A stretch of 64,000 nt of DNA, from the NCBI GenBank assembly GCA_026826555.1, contig JAKSZT010053766.1:744596-808595 (forward strand), given 5' to 3'. Each line of letters begins with the position of its first letter. The first letter of the stretch is position 1. Both the position numbers and the translations under genes were made by a program. This DNA is from Tolypeutes matacus (taxonomy: Eukaryota; Chordata; Mammalia; Cingulata; Chlamyphoridae). Positions 1-11,724 of this stretch are shown here, one piece after another. The notes under the pieces are model-generated. The model did no database searches. It had not been told where the DNA came from and saw only the letters and a program-made list of their open reading frames with translations.

Positions 1-803
1 TCCTATCTTTGGAAAATAGTAAAATGCTATTATCTAATGCCACTGAATCTAGACACTGATGCAAAATAATTTTCTTCAGGCAAAATTAAGTAGAAGATTA
101 AGGAAATTATCTGAGTGATTCAAGCAAAACATGATGTTATTTCCATTATCCCACATTAGAAGCCAATGCTTAACTCTCTTTCAGTAATTAATTGGGGCAA
201 TTCCTTTCCATTTTTTCCTTACTACAAGAGCATATTCAAAAGCTATTTTGTGTATATTTTTGCTCCTTGATTTTTTAGTTTCAGATGGTTTAGATCTGTT
301 TTTCTCAGAAAAGAGAACTCTATTCATTAGGTTGTTTGTACCCTTTCCTTATTTCTTAAAAGATTTTAAGGTATAGCTGAATAATGTGTAGTATGTGTTT
401 CTCCTCCCTGGCTCCCCCAAAGAACACTGACTTAATCAGGAGCTTGAGGTGTACATTTATTTAGGCAAATCCTTTTCAAATGAAAATTGTACATGAAATG
501 GTCCATGTGCGTAATAGTGGCAAAGAGTAATAAAACCTGTTTCTTCAAACCCAGCAAATAGTTTAAGAGGAAAACAATTAAGGCATTGGAAGTCAATGTT
601 CCTCAGGAACAAAGAATTATTAACTCATTATGTGAAAAAGTGAACTTTTGTATGTGTTGTGAGAATACATTTAATGTGGACTTTTTGGTGTAGGAATCAC
701 ATTTAAGTGGTAGAAGTAATGTTGATGGTGAATAGAATGATAAGAAATAAAAATAATATTGGAAAATAATGTTTAATACTAACTTTTAAAATCATTATAA
801 ATA
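1..803. other. Anonymous AT-rich DNA
   Basis: I see no repeat, exon or RNA gene here. The sequence is AT-rich and all reading frames are short. It ends at the target-site duplication of the SINE that follows. Confidence 0.5.
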
Positions 804-815
804 AAGAAAATACCA

Positions 816-928
816 GGTAGCAGGTGAAGATTTGTGGTTGAGCACCTGGTTTCCATGTATTAGGTCCTGGGCTCAAATCCCAGTACCTCCAAAAAGAAAA
901 AAAAAAAAAAAAAAAAGACAAGAAGAAG
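816..928 (+). mobile_element. tRNA-derived SINE (DAS-like)
   Basis: A short tRNA-like body has a B-box-like core (GGGCTCAAATCCCAG) and ends in CCTCC, then a poly(A) stretch of about 20 and an A-rich AAGAAG tail. It is flanked by a perfect 12-bp direct repeat, AAGAAAATACCA, at 804-815 and 929-940, the mark of L1-driven retroposition. It is more diverged from the other SINEs here at its 5' end, so the subfamily is uncertain. It is a pol III relic without coding capacity. Confidence 0.8.
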
Positions 929-1125
929 AAGAAAATACCATTAATAGCTGGGCTACAAAGTAAATCGTATTTCACAGGACTCAGAAATAATGCTTTTTTC
1001 TTCTTTTCATTATAATATTATTCTTCATGTCCATGTCCAATTCTTCAATGTAGTAAGTAGTCAATGTCAAACAAAGTAAGAAATTGTGACATAGAGAAAT
1101 AATAACAAATTTTGAAACCCTATAT

Positions 1126-1290
1126 TGGGGAAAGAGATGTGGCTCATGCAGTTTGGCACCCACCTACTGCATGAGATGTCCTGGGTTCGTGTTCCCAGTG
1201 CCTCCTAAAGAAGATGACCAGGCAGCAAGAGCAAAGAATGTGTGTGTGTGTGGGAGGATAAATAAACTAAATAAATCTTTAAAAAAAACC
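1126..1290 (+). mobile_element. DAS-type SINE, next to L1 5' end
   Basis: The head GGGGAAAGAGATGTGGCTCA, the B-box-like CCTGGGTTCGTGTTCCCAGTG, a unique region with a short (GT)n and an AATAAACTAAATAAATCTTT tail are typical of the DAS family. The direct repeat AACCCTATA (1116-1124) / AACCCTGTA (1291-1299) flanks it with one mismatch. The right copy directly abuts the start of the L1 at 1300, so the SINE landed in the L1 target-site copy or the L1 in the SINE site. Confidence 0.85.
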
Positions 1291-1299
1291 AACCCTGTA

Positions 1300-2056
1300 A
1301 AAGATTAGGCGGCAAGATGGCATTGGTTTAAGTGGGCACTCTCCATCTCTCTCACAAATAATGGCTGAGAGGGGGCAAGATCCTGCCCGAGTGAGCTGTT
1401 TTGGGGACCACAGAGCAGGTGGCTTCAGGGCATCAATCTGGAGGGAGTTGGACAAAGAGATAAAGAGCTCAAAGTAAAACGGTGAGTTTCTCACCCCCAT
1501 ATCTGGAAATGGCCGGTGGCTAAGCCCCACCCTAAAGGCAAAAACTGCTGTGAGCACTGACTCCCACTGGCCACCAAGTGGGAGGGAACATTCTCCAGGA
1601 GTGGGAAGGTTCTGGTGAAGGGTGGAGAGGGGTTTCTTTTCTGTGGGTTTGGTTGCCTGACTGCCTTTGAGCTTTGAGGAGCATACCAGCTGGCATGAAG
1701 TGGCACCAGGAAGAGGGGAGAGGTGAATCTGCTTAGGCAGCCTGATTTACCTAACCACCCTGGGATAGAGAAACCTGGGCTTACACGAGCTAATTATTCA
1801 TTTTCCTAGGTCTTATATGGTTCCTCTTCTAACTTGAACTATTATTATTACTATTATCCTTTTACTTTTCTTACCTCTTTCACTTTCTCTGGCCCTAATC
1901 TTTTTCTTTCAAGGGAACATAGACAGCAAGGAAATAGAATATGAAAAACAAAGTGTCAAAGAGAAAACTTAACACACACACAAAAACAGCAACTAAATAA
2001 AACTATAGAGGAAAGTGAGAAGCTAATCAACTGAATAAACCCATCAAGATAAAAAG
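1300..2056 (+). promoter_or_regulatory. L1-A 5' UTR with terminal YY1-like core
   Basis: The sequence starts AGATTAGGCGGCAAGATGGC. CAAGATGGC (1313-1321) matches the YY1-binding core that sits near position +13 to +21 of human L1 and directs the transcription start; the position is equivalent here. The rest is moderately GC-rich and runs into the ORF1 ATG at 2057. In this family the 5' UTR is an internal pol II promoter. Activity of this copy is unknown. Confidence 0.75.
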
Positions 2057-2994
2057 ATGACCAGACAGCAAAAAAAAATTACAAACCATACTAAGAAACA
2101 GGAAAACATGGCCCAGTCCAATAAACGAATTAAAAACCAGGAGGACATGCAGATCATTGAACAACTAATCAAAGATGTCCAAACAAATATCATGGACCAA
2201 CTAAATGAAGTGAAAGAAGAGATTGAGGATATTAAGGAATCACTGGGAGAACATACTGAAGAAATTGTAAGCATACATAAAAAGATAATGGATATGATGG
2301 TGATGAATGGTGCAATCCAAGAAATCAAAAATACACCGGAAGCATATAATAGCAGATTTGAACAGGCAGAGGAAATAATTATTGATGTGGAAGACAATAT
2401 ATCTGAACTCAAACAGATAGCAGAACAGATAGATAAAACATAGAGAAAAATCCATCAAGGACTTAAGGATTTGAATGACAACACAAAATGCACAAACATA
2501 TGCATTATAGGCATCCCAGAGGGAGAAGAGAAGGGAAAGAGAATAGAAGGAGGGTTGGAGGAAATAATGGCTAAAAACTTCCCAATTCTATTGAGGGAAA
2601 TGTATGTACATGTCCAGGAAGCATAGTGCACCCCAAACAGTATAAATCCCAACAGGCCTACTCCAAGACATATACTTATCAAACTGTCCAATGCTCAAGA
2701 CAAAGAGAAAATACTGAAAGCAGCAAGTGAAAAGAGAGCCATCACATACAAGGAAAGGTCAATAAGATTCAATGTTGATGTCTTATCTGAAACTATGGAA
2801 GCAAGAAGGCAATGGTATGTTATATTTTAGGTATTAAAAGAAAAAAACCTACAGCCAAGAATTCTCTATCCAACAAAGATGGCATTTAGAAATAATGGAG
2901 AGCAAAATATTCACAGAGAAACAGAAATTAAGAGTATGCCAATAAGAAAGCTGCCCTCCAAGAAATACTAAAGGGACCTCTGTAGATTGAAATG
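2057..2994 (+). pseudogene. L1-A ORF1 (RNA-binding chaperone), broken
   Basis: ORF1 encodes the L1 RNA-binding protein that coats L1 RNA as a trimer. The reading frame opens MTRQQKKITNHTKKQENMAQ, similar to the start of the minus-strand L1 copies in this window. A long charged heptad-like region follows (coiled coil, about residues 30-125). A TAG at 2441-2443 interrupts it, after which the same frame continues into the RRM-like segment NICIIGIPEGEEKG (about 2494-2535). The C-terminal domain follows, with further damage. Length if restored would be near the usual 300-340 residues. The in-frame stop makes this a dead gene. Confidence 0.88.
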
Positions 2995-3091
2995 AAAAAA
3001 CAGGAGAGAGTTGGAGGAGAGTGTAAGAAAAACTAAAAAGACAAAAAGAGAAATAAAAACAGCATATGACATACATAAACCCAAAGAAAAT

Positions 3092-6000
3092 ATGACTAAT
3101 GTAAGTAATTCCTTGAGAGTAATAACACTGAATGTTAATGGATTGAACTCACCAGTCAAGAGACACCGATTGGGAGAATGAATGAGAAAATATGGCCCAT
3201 CTATATGCTGTCTACAAGAAACCCAGCTTAGACCTAGGGACTCAAGGAGACTAAAAGTGAATGGCTGGAAAACGATCTTACCAGCAAACAATAACCAAAA
3301 AAGGGTGGGACTAGCTATACTAATATTGGGCAAAATAGACTTTAAATGCAAAACTATTGTAAGAGACAAAGATGGACACTATATATTAGTAAAAGGCATA
3401 ATCTCCCAAGAAGAAAAAACAATCATAAACATTTATGCACCTAACCAGGTCGCCTCAAAATGCATGGCAAACACTGGAAAAACTAATTGGAGAAATAGAT
3501 GCCTCTACAATTATAGAGGGAGATTTTAATACATCATTATCACCATTAGACAGAATATCTTGACAGAGACTCAATAAAGAAACAAAGACTTTGAATAATA
3601 CATTAGAGGATCTGGATTTAACAGATATATACGGAACACTACACCCAAATACAGTAGGATGCACATTCTTCTTGAATGCACATGGATCATTCTCCAAGAA
3701 TGACCACATGCTAGGCCACAGAAAAATTCTCAATGAATTCAAAAAAAGATTGAACTTATACAAAATAATTTATCTGACCATTGGAATGAAGCTGGAAATC
3801 AGTAAGGGCCAGAGAACCAGATTAGGCACAAAGATGTGGAAGTTAAACAACACATTCTTAGACAACAGTGAGTCAAGGAGGAAATCTCAAGAGAAATCGA
3901 TAACTACCTTTAAATGAATGAAAATGACAACACAACATAGCAAAACCTATGGGATGCAGCAAAAGGTGTACTAAGAGGGAAATTCATAGCCATAAATGCA
4001 TATATCAAAAAAGAAGAAAGACCTAACTGCACACCTGGAGGAATTAGAAAAAAACAACAACAAACTAACCCCAAAGGAAGCAAAAAGTAGGAAATTACAA
4101 AGATTAGAGCAGAACTAAATGAAATAGAAAACAAGAAAGCACTAGAAAAAATAAAACCAAAAGCTGTCACTTCAAGGAGATCAATAAAATTGACAAACCC
4201 ATAGCTAGACTAACAAAGAAAAAAAGAGAGGAGACACAAATACACAAAATAAGAAATGAGGAAGGGAATATCACCACTGACCCCAGCAGCAATAAAGAGT
4301 ATCATAAGAGGAAACTTTGAAAAATTATGTGCCAACAAGAAGGATAATTTAGAGGAAATGGACAAATTCCTAGAAACACACAAGCAGCCTACATTAATGA
4401 AAGAAGAAATTGATGAACTCAAAAGACCAATCACAAGTTAAGAAAGAGAATCAGTCATCAAAAACCTCCCAACTAAGAAGAGCCAAGGAACAGATGGCTC
4501 CACAGGTGAATTCTACCAAACATTCTGGAAAGAACTAAAATCAATCCTGCTTAAACTCTTCCAAAAATAGAAGTAGAAGGAACATTGGATAACTCATTCT
4601 CCAATGCCAACATTACCCTAATACCAAAGCCAAACAATGAGCCACAAAAAAGGAAAATTACAGACCAATCTCTCTAATTAACCTAGATGCTAAAATCCTC
4701 AACAAAAGATTTGCCTATCGTATTCAACAACACATCAAATGAAGTGGGTTTCATCCTGGGTATGCAAGAATGGTTCAACATAAGAAAATCAATCAATGTA
4801 ATACACCACATAAACAGACTGAAAGAAAAGTAACACTTGATCATCTCTACAGATGCAGAAGAAGCATTCGATAAAATACAGCACCCTATCTTGATAAAAA
4901 CACTGCAAAAGATAGGAATAGAATGAAACTTTATGAACATAATAAAAGGTATATGTGAAAAACCCACAGCTAACATTATATACAATGGTGAAATCCTAAA
5001 ATCTTTCCCTCTAAGATTGGGAATAAGACAAGGATGCCCACCATCACTGCTCCTATTTAACATTGTGTTAGAAGTACTTGCTCAAACACTGAGGCAAGAA
5101 AAAAATATAAAAGGCATCTAAATTGGAAAGGAAGAAGTAAAAATTTCACTATTTGCAGATAACATGATCCTATACATAGAAAGTACTGAGAAATCTAGTA
5201 CTTCTAGAACTTATAAATGAGTTCAGTAAAGCCACAGGTTATAAGATCAATGCACAAAAATCAGTAGCATTTCTGTACACCAGTAAGGAGCAATCTGTGC
5301 AGGAAATCAAGAAAAAAATACCATTTACAATAGTAACTAAAAGAATCAAATACCTAGGAATAAATTTAACTAAAGATGTAAATGACTTATACACAGAAAA
5401 CTATACAACACTGTTAAAAGAAATCAAAGAAGACTTAAATACATGGAAGAATATTCCCTGTTCATGGATAGGAAGACTAAAGATCATTAAGATGTCTATC
5501 GTACCCAAACTGATCTACAGATTTAATGCAATCCCAATAAAAATCAACACAGTATTTTTTACTGAATTGGAAAAACTAAGTATGAAATTTATTTGGAAGG
5601 GCAAAAGGTCCCAAATAGCCAAAGACATATTGAAAAAGAAAAATGAAATTTGAGGACTCACACTACCTGACTAAAACATACTACAAAGCTACAGTGGTCA
5701 AAATTGCATGTTATTCACACATGGATAGACATACTGACCAAGGGAACCGAACTAAGAGTTCTGATATAGATCCTCATATATACAATCACTTGATATTCGA
5801 CAAGTCCACCAAGCCCACTTATCTGGGAGAGAATGGCCTCTTCAACAATTGGTACTTAGAGAACTGGATATCCATATCCAAAAGAATGAGAGAGGAGCAC
5901 CATTTCACACCTTATACAAAAATCAACTCAAGATGGATCAAAGATCTAAATATAAGAGCCAAGACCATAAAGACTTTGGAAGATAATGTGGGGAAGCATC

Positions 6001-6863
6001 TCCAGGGCCTTGTAATAGGAAATATTTTCATGATTTTCACACTCAAAGCACGAGCAGCAAAAGAAAAAATAGATAAATGGTATCTTCTCAAAATTAAAAA
6101 CTTTTGCACCTCAAAGGAGGTTCCCAAGAAAGTAAAAAGGCAGTGTACCCAATGTGAGAAAATATTTGGTAACCATATATCTGACAGGAGCCTAATATCC
6201 AGCATATAAAAAGAAATCCTACACCTCAAAAATAAGACAAATAACCCATTTAAAAAAATGGGCAAGTGACTTGAAAAGACACTTCTCCAAGGAAGAAATA
6301 CAAATGGCTAAAAAGCACATGAAAGGATACTCAACATCGCTAGCTATTAGGGAAATGCAAATTAAAGCTACAATGAGATGTCATCTTACACCCATTAGAC
6401 TGGTGGCCATTAAAAAACAGAGGAATACAAGTGTTGGAGAGGATGTGGAGGAATGGGAACCCTTGTCCACTGCTAGTGGGAATGTAGAATGATCTAGCCA
6501 TTGTGGGGGACAGTTTGGTAGATCCTCAAAAAACTAAATATAAAACTGCCATGTGACCCAGCAATTCCACTGCTGGAAATATACCCAGAAGAAGTGAAAG
6601 CAAGGACATGAACAGATTTATGCACACCAATGTTCATAGTGACATTATTCAGTATTGCCAAAAGTTAGAATCAACACAAATGCCCATCAACAGATGAATG
6701 GATAAACAAAATGTGGTATATACATACAAAGGAATATTACACGGTTGTAAGAAGGAATACATTGCTAACACACGGGATTATATGGGTGAATCTTGAGGCC
6801 CTTATGTTGAGTGAAGCAAGCCTGGCATTGAAGGACAAATATTACACGACCTCACTGATATGA
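3092..6863 (+). pseudogene. L1-A ORF2 (endonuclease/reverse transcriptase), broken
   Basis: ORF2 makes the endonuclease and reverse transcriptase for target-primed reverse transcription. The start gives VITLNVNGLNSP, then a TGA at 3179 where relatives have Trp. After it come CCLQETQ and NIYAPN, both endonuclease motifs with the catalytic Glu and Asn. Around 4933-5121 the RT motif [19 protein letters not shown] is clear, closed by TAA at 5119. The RT active-site box FADD reads FADN (5152-5163), so the second catalytic Asp is lost. The C-terminal part runs to TGA at 6861. Span 3772 bp equals the normal length of about 1,260-1,280 codons. Several frameshifts separate the readable blocks. Confidence 0.92.
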
Positions 6864-7875
6864 ATTAAACAAATCGAGCAGACTCAAAGAGTTAGAGTCT
6901 GGAAGATAGGTTTACAGGAAAGAGAAAGGGAGAAAAGGGTTGTGAGCCAACACCCATATGGGCGAAATCTATGAAAAGGAGGAATTGTGTAGTTGGGCAC
7001 TGAAGGGATATGACAGAAGTGTAGTGATACTATTGGGTTGGGTGATGCCAGTTTGACAGGGGGGTAGAGTGGGGAGGGTGGGTTGGATGGTCCATGGAAT
7101 TGGGGAGAGGGCTGGGGGAGGGACCAGGCTAACAATGGGGATGGGTGGGTACGTGTAGTCCCAAAGTACAAAGTTGGGAAAGCTCTTATGGCAATATGAT
7201 AAGGAAGGGTTACCAGTTTAGGGTGTTGGATGGGAACAGCATTTGGGACAGGATGCACCTGGGGCAGGTTTCTAGGGAGTGTGCAAGTGATCATTTTGTC
7301 ATAATGTGTTGTATCAGTGCGTGGGGACCCACATAATGAGCAGGAAGGAGTTGGACTCCCATCCTGGGGAGGACCTATATGTTCTTAAACAGAGGAGTGG
7401 TAGTCTCTCAAGAGTATGGGAGGTTCCTAATAGGGGAGGACAAACCAGTGTGTCAAGACCTCGGTGTTGTTGCAAGTAACTATGAATCTTACCACCCAAG
7501 GAATGAAGCCTGGTGGTCGCCATGGGCCCCAAGGGGAGGGGGAGAGAGGAATAGAATAGATGGAAGAGGGGGTATTTAGTGGGAATGGAAGTGTTCTACA
7601 TGATCTTGCAATGATAGACACAGGTCATGTTAAATATCATTAAAATTTATAAAAGTGTACGGTTTAAACTGTAAACCATAATGCAAACTATTGACTATGG
7701 TTAGTAGCTATGTTTCACTATTTGTATATCAGTTGTAACAAATGTACTATCCACATATAAAAAGGTATTAATATGGGAAGGGGGAAAAGGAGGAGAATGT
7801 TGGGTATATGGGAGTCCCCTGAATGACTTTACTGTGACTTAAAATTCTTTGAAAACAAAATGAAAAAATAAATAA
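6864..7875 (+). other. L1-A 3' UTR with polypurine, G-quadruplex-like tracts
   Basis: About 1 kb, G-rich on the sense strand. Two runs fit four G-tracts with short loops: 7059-7082 and 7102-7122. Mammalian L1 3' UTRs are known for such polypurine tracts. The end (GGGTATATGGGAGTCCCC, then a short A-rich tail) is shared in outline with the other L1 3' ends in this window at 9650-9735, 23035-23190, 48950-49001 and 56110-56230. Confidence 0.8.
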
Positions 7876-8104
7876 GACACTGGGGAATAAATGGAAGAAA
7901 ATTTCACTGTATGTATAGGACAACAGATATTACAGCGATGAAAGGCAAAAATGTCAAAAAAATTTAAATAGTCTTTATTATTTTTAATATCCTAATTTTT
8001 AAATTTTTATTTAAAAAATTTTTAATGTATTTATTTCTTATATTTAAAACTATCATTTTTATTTCATTTTCCTATTAATTGTATTTGGCTATTTTATTGG
8101 CTTC
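7876..8104. other. AT-rich linker between two L1 3' UTRs
   Basis: Very AT-rich with alternating poly(T) and poly(A) stretches. No family is recognised. It may be host DNA between two insertions, or transduced flank if 1300-9742 is a single insertion. Confidence 0.4.
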
Positions 8105-9742
8105 ATTTTTGAGGAAGCTTTGGATCACAGAAGGGCTACAACTGGGGCAGGGGAGGATCATTGGTGTGGGGTGTCATTGATGGAGGATACATGGGAGGAA
8201 GTTCACCTGGGCATACATATAATGTATATAAATGTGTTCAAATGTTCATGGGGCATTGTTACAATGAGTGGAGATTCACACTGAAAGAATATTGAATAAG
8301 AATATTGAGTTCCCATCCTGGAGAGTTCTGCCACATTCTCTAATGGAGCAAAAACTGTCCCCTAAGTTCAGGGGCAATGACTAGCAAAGGAAGATGGTCC
8401 GTTGATGGGCTGTTGATGTTGACGACTGCTCATGAGCCTTTGCTCTTGAAATTGAAACTTAGCCTAGTGTTGTAGGGTGCCTAACAGTTACCTCCTGAGA
8501 TACCTCCTTGTTGCTCAAATGTGGCCTCTCTCTAAGCCAAACTCAGCATATAAATGCATTACCTTCCCCCCAGCGTGGGACATGTCTCCTGAGGATGAGC
8601 CTCCCTGGCACTGAGGGATTACTACCAAGCACCAACTAGTGATGCACCTGGAAAAAGACCTTGTCCATAAGGGGGAAATAGTAAAGACAAATGAGTTTAT
8701 ATGGCTAAGACACTTCAAAGTGAGTCAGAAGTTCTTCCCAGAGGTAATGCTTATGGATGTCTCAGCAGGATCTCATAGACTGCCAAAGTAGATACTACCC
8801 CAAATAATTTGGCTCCTGAGGGTTCTGAAGACACCCAGGTCTTATGGTCATGGCAGATAGGTCTGGAGATTGGTGCCTTGCCAGTGAGCCCTACTTTGGA
8901 GTTTGTGCTTTTGAGTGTGACAGAGTTGGACTCAGTTATGGTTTCCCTACACATGGCTCATCTGTCCCTTCTATTTGAACTTATAGTTAGTGCTGGAGTT
9001 GGTAGGTGTACGTCCAAGAGACTTAAATCTTTGGGCTGTCCATGTGCCAGCTAGGACCTGAGCCTCTGCAGAGTTGCAACACCTACTCCACAGTTCATTG
9101 GACTCACCCCGGACAACTAACAAGGAGGTGAGGATGGACAACCACCATACCAAGGAAACAAGAGAGTCTACAATTTCTGCAAGGAAGAGAGTCCCATCCA
9201 TCAGCTGTATGCGATCGAAGCCCCCTCTCAATTAGAGGTGGAGGGGACATCTCCATCCCAGAATCCTCAGGATTGGGAAATAAACTATGGACTAGAGTGG
9301 ACATACTGGTATTCTATTATAGACTTATTGTGATTCTAACAATGGAAAAAATTACAACATTGATGTGGAGACAGTGGCCACTGGAGGCTCTGAGGGCAAG
9401 GAGAGGGAAAAACAGGTGTAATATGGGGACATTTTGAGGCTTGGGAATCATCTTGAATGACATTGCAATGACAGATATAGGCCATTATGTATCTTCCTAT
9501 TACTTACAGAATTGTGTGGGAGGGAGTGTAAACGACAATGTAAACTATAATCCACGTTCAGTGGCAATGCCCCAAAATGCGTTTATCAATAGCAATGAAT
9601 GTACCACACTAATGAAGGATGTTATTTATGTGGGAAAATGTAAGAGGTATGGGGAGTGGGGCATAGTGGAATCCCTATAATTTTTATGTAACATTTTTGT
9701 AATCTAAGAATCTTCAAAAAATATATAAAAATATATTTTAAA
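8105..9742 (+). mobile_element. L1 3' UTR copy without ORF2 (longer 3' UTR type)
   Basis: The block is homologous to the L1-A 3' UTR in several places: GTTCCCATCCTGG near 8310, AATGACATTGCAATGACAG near 9455 and a TGGAATCCCTATAA end. It also carries about 850 bp (roughly 8400-9250) absent from L1-A. The same longer layout recurs in reverse at 56081-57892. It ends in an A/T-rich tail after TTCAAAAAATATATAAAAAT. No ORF2 sequence precedes it. I interpret it as a 5'-truncated copy of a second L1 subfamily; the left boundary is approximate. Confidence 0.75.
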
Positions 9743-10084
9743 AAACCCTATGTGTGTTAAAATTAAAACTTTGTAAGTCCATATTTTTAAGTAAAAATGG
9801 AATATTTATTTTATATTAAGTTACTTACTTGCCAATGTATGTGTCATGATGTTGTTACATTTTAATTACAGTAATGTTCAGCTTTTGATAAGATGAAATT
9901 ACCATTTCTTTTATTTATTTGATAATAAAGTTAAAAAATAAATTGTAATACTGATTCTATAGAAGCCTGGAGTATCTAGTTGTGCAAAGACAAGTTGAAT
10001 TAAACTATGTCCACATTTAAATTTCAGCTGAATGACAAATCAAAAAAGAATTCTTGAAAATCATGCAGACTAGAAGACCAAATG
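9743..10084. other. Anonymous AT-rich DNA
   Basis: Nothing recognised. It starts with AAACCCTATGTG, which resembles the repeat flanking the SINE and L1-A at 1115-1124 and 1290-1299. Confidence 0.4.
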
Positions 10085-10500
10085 CATAATTAAATGATGC
10101 TCCATTCTTTTTTCATATAAAGCCTATATATCATTTATTGAAGATAATTCTTTCCACACTATATTACAATGGCACCATTGTTATACATTAGTTTATGTGC
10201 ATTTCCTGATTTTGTAAACTGTCCTATTGGATTTTTTGTCACATTGAATCATTAGCACACTTTTAATATTGATTTAAAATGTCTTGATATCTCATAGTGT
10301 CTGTTTTCTAAATTACTCTTTTTTCTTCACTACTCTCTTTCTTATTCTCACTGATGGGATTTTAATGAAGTTAATTTGACTATACATTGGTTTGGAAATA
10401 CTGATATTTTTATTGACTGATATATTTCTTGAAAATGGTATATCCCTCCATTCATTGAGATCTTACTGTTTGCCCCTGAATAATGACTTATAGTTTTAAA
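10085..10500 (-). mobile_element. Ancient L1 ORF2 fragment, antisense
   Basis: The order of short matches (CATTTATTGAAGATAATTC, later TTTTATTGACTGATATATTTC and CCATTCATTGAGATCTTAC) follows antisense L1 ORF2 downstream of the RT core. Divergence is high and no frame is open. The family assignment rests on memory of the antisense L1 pattern, so boundaries are approximate. Confidence 0.5.
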
Positions 10501-11724
10501 TATGATGTCTTGCAAATAAACTGAGCATGTATGTAGTAATAGTATGACAGAATTAGATCTTAAGCGGAGCTTACATAGGTAATAGAAGCCTTACTTTTCT
10601 CTCTGTCTCATGCTGGGGGGAGGGACCAAGTCAACAAATTGATATTTGTAACCCTTTTACTATATGTAGGTGGTGGAGGTAGAAGAGGAGATGAAAGGAT
10701 AATGAAACAAAGAAATAGTTGGAGATTGGAGGGGAAAATGAGGGAAGAAATCTGAGGAGAAACATATTTATGCCCACCCAAGGAAGACGTTGAATGACCT
10801 TTTAAATTTTAAAATAAAAACAATTAAAAATGTTTGCAAATTCCTTTGAACTCTATATGCATGTATGCTTATTCAACAGTAAAATTTCGTTTCCACCAGT
10901 GCCTTCTCATCCTTTCAAACCTTATGAGAAAATTAAGGAGTTATGCCCAAATAATTGTTTGTGACATGCTTGTTTTTATTAAAGCAAACCATGTAAATAC
11001 ACTTTACAAGTCAAAATTCAACATTGGAAAATAATGATGAAAGTATTTGGATATTAAAATAATTTTTAAAATTTTAAGCAAATTAAGGCTACTTTTCATA
11101 ATTATTTGGTAGCGAATTAATCAGTGACATATTTTCTTTTCCAGTAGTTTAAGTTCTTAATTCAATACTGCCAGGTCAGTCAAATTATTTTGTCTGTAGA
11201 TATACTTAGTTTAATATTTAATTAATTTTGATTAAAAATTGATGTATTTATGGTTATAATAATTATTACAGTAAAATTAATAAGGGATAAATGACATAAA
11301 GTTGAAATAATTATGTTAAATATTCCAAGAAAGTTTTTAAAACATTATTTAATAGTATTACACAAACTTGTACTTGAACTGGGTGATTCTGTTGTATTAC
11401 AAGAACTTTTGTATGGTACGTTCTACATATCTGCTGAACAGTAGACTTTTACTTGGATTAATTGGGTTGAAATACATAAAGCATGTAAATCAATAGTTGT
11501 CCTTAATATCTTGTCTAGTTGAGTAATTCCATTAATTACTAACAAAAAGAGAAATTAACTCTATTAATTACCTAAAATGCTGCAGAAGATCAGGGGTTAT
11601 CATAAGGTTCTTGGGATATTTATAGACCAGTGGAAGAGACAGTTACTTATCCACCAATATTCATTTACCACATCTTGTTTTAAATTTTAATTTCTAAGTT
11701 TTAGTTGAGTGCCTGTGTACTGTA
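10501..11724. other. Anonymous DNA, no repeat recognised
   Basis: AT-rich low-copy sequence. A purine-rich stretch lies at about 10670-10770 (GGAGGTAGAAGAGGAGATGA and similar). The longest frame, 66 codons at 10834-11034, resembles no family known to me and is likely chance. Confidence 0.45.

Larger units (their letters stand above)
1300..7875 (+). mobile_element. Near full-length L1 retrotransposon (L1-A)
   Basis: All parts of a mammalian L1 are present in order: 5' UTR (1300-2056), ORF1 (2057-2994), ORF2 (3092-6863) and a G-rich 3' UTR (6864-7875) ending in a weak A-rich tail after GAAAAAATAAATAAG. Both reading frames carry stops and shifts, so the copy cannot move by itself. At about 6.6 kb it is full size. 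The left end abuts a SINE. No duplication of the left flank is found just after 7875, but a similar motif occurs at 9743, which raises the possibility that the insertion extends to there. Confidence 0.93.

Noticed and set aside
816..928. tRNA gene
   Set aside because: The tRNA-like body has a B box but also poly(A) and target duplications; it is a SINE. The same holds for the other six SINE loci.
2044..2412. 122-codon antisense frame overlapping L1 ORF1
   Set aside because: Shadow of the ORF1 coiled-coil coding region; low-complexity Ser/Ile content.
6884..7294. 136-codon Pro-rich antisense frame
   Set aside because: Antisense of the G-rich L1-A 3' UTR.
8105..9742. Possible terminal inverted repeats: the left end (GGATCACAGAAGGGCTACA) resembles the antisense of L1 3' ends
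   Set aside because: The same text occurs inside the L1-A 3' UTR and in the 56081-57892 copy at the matching internal position, so it is not an end. No DNA transposon is claimed.
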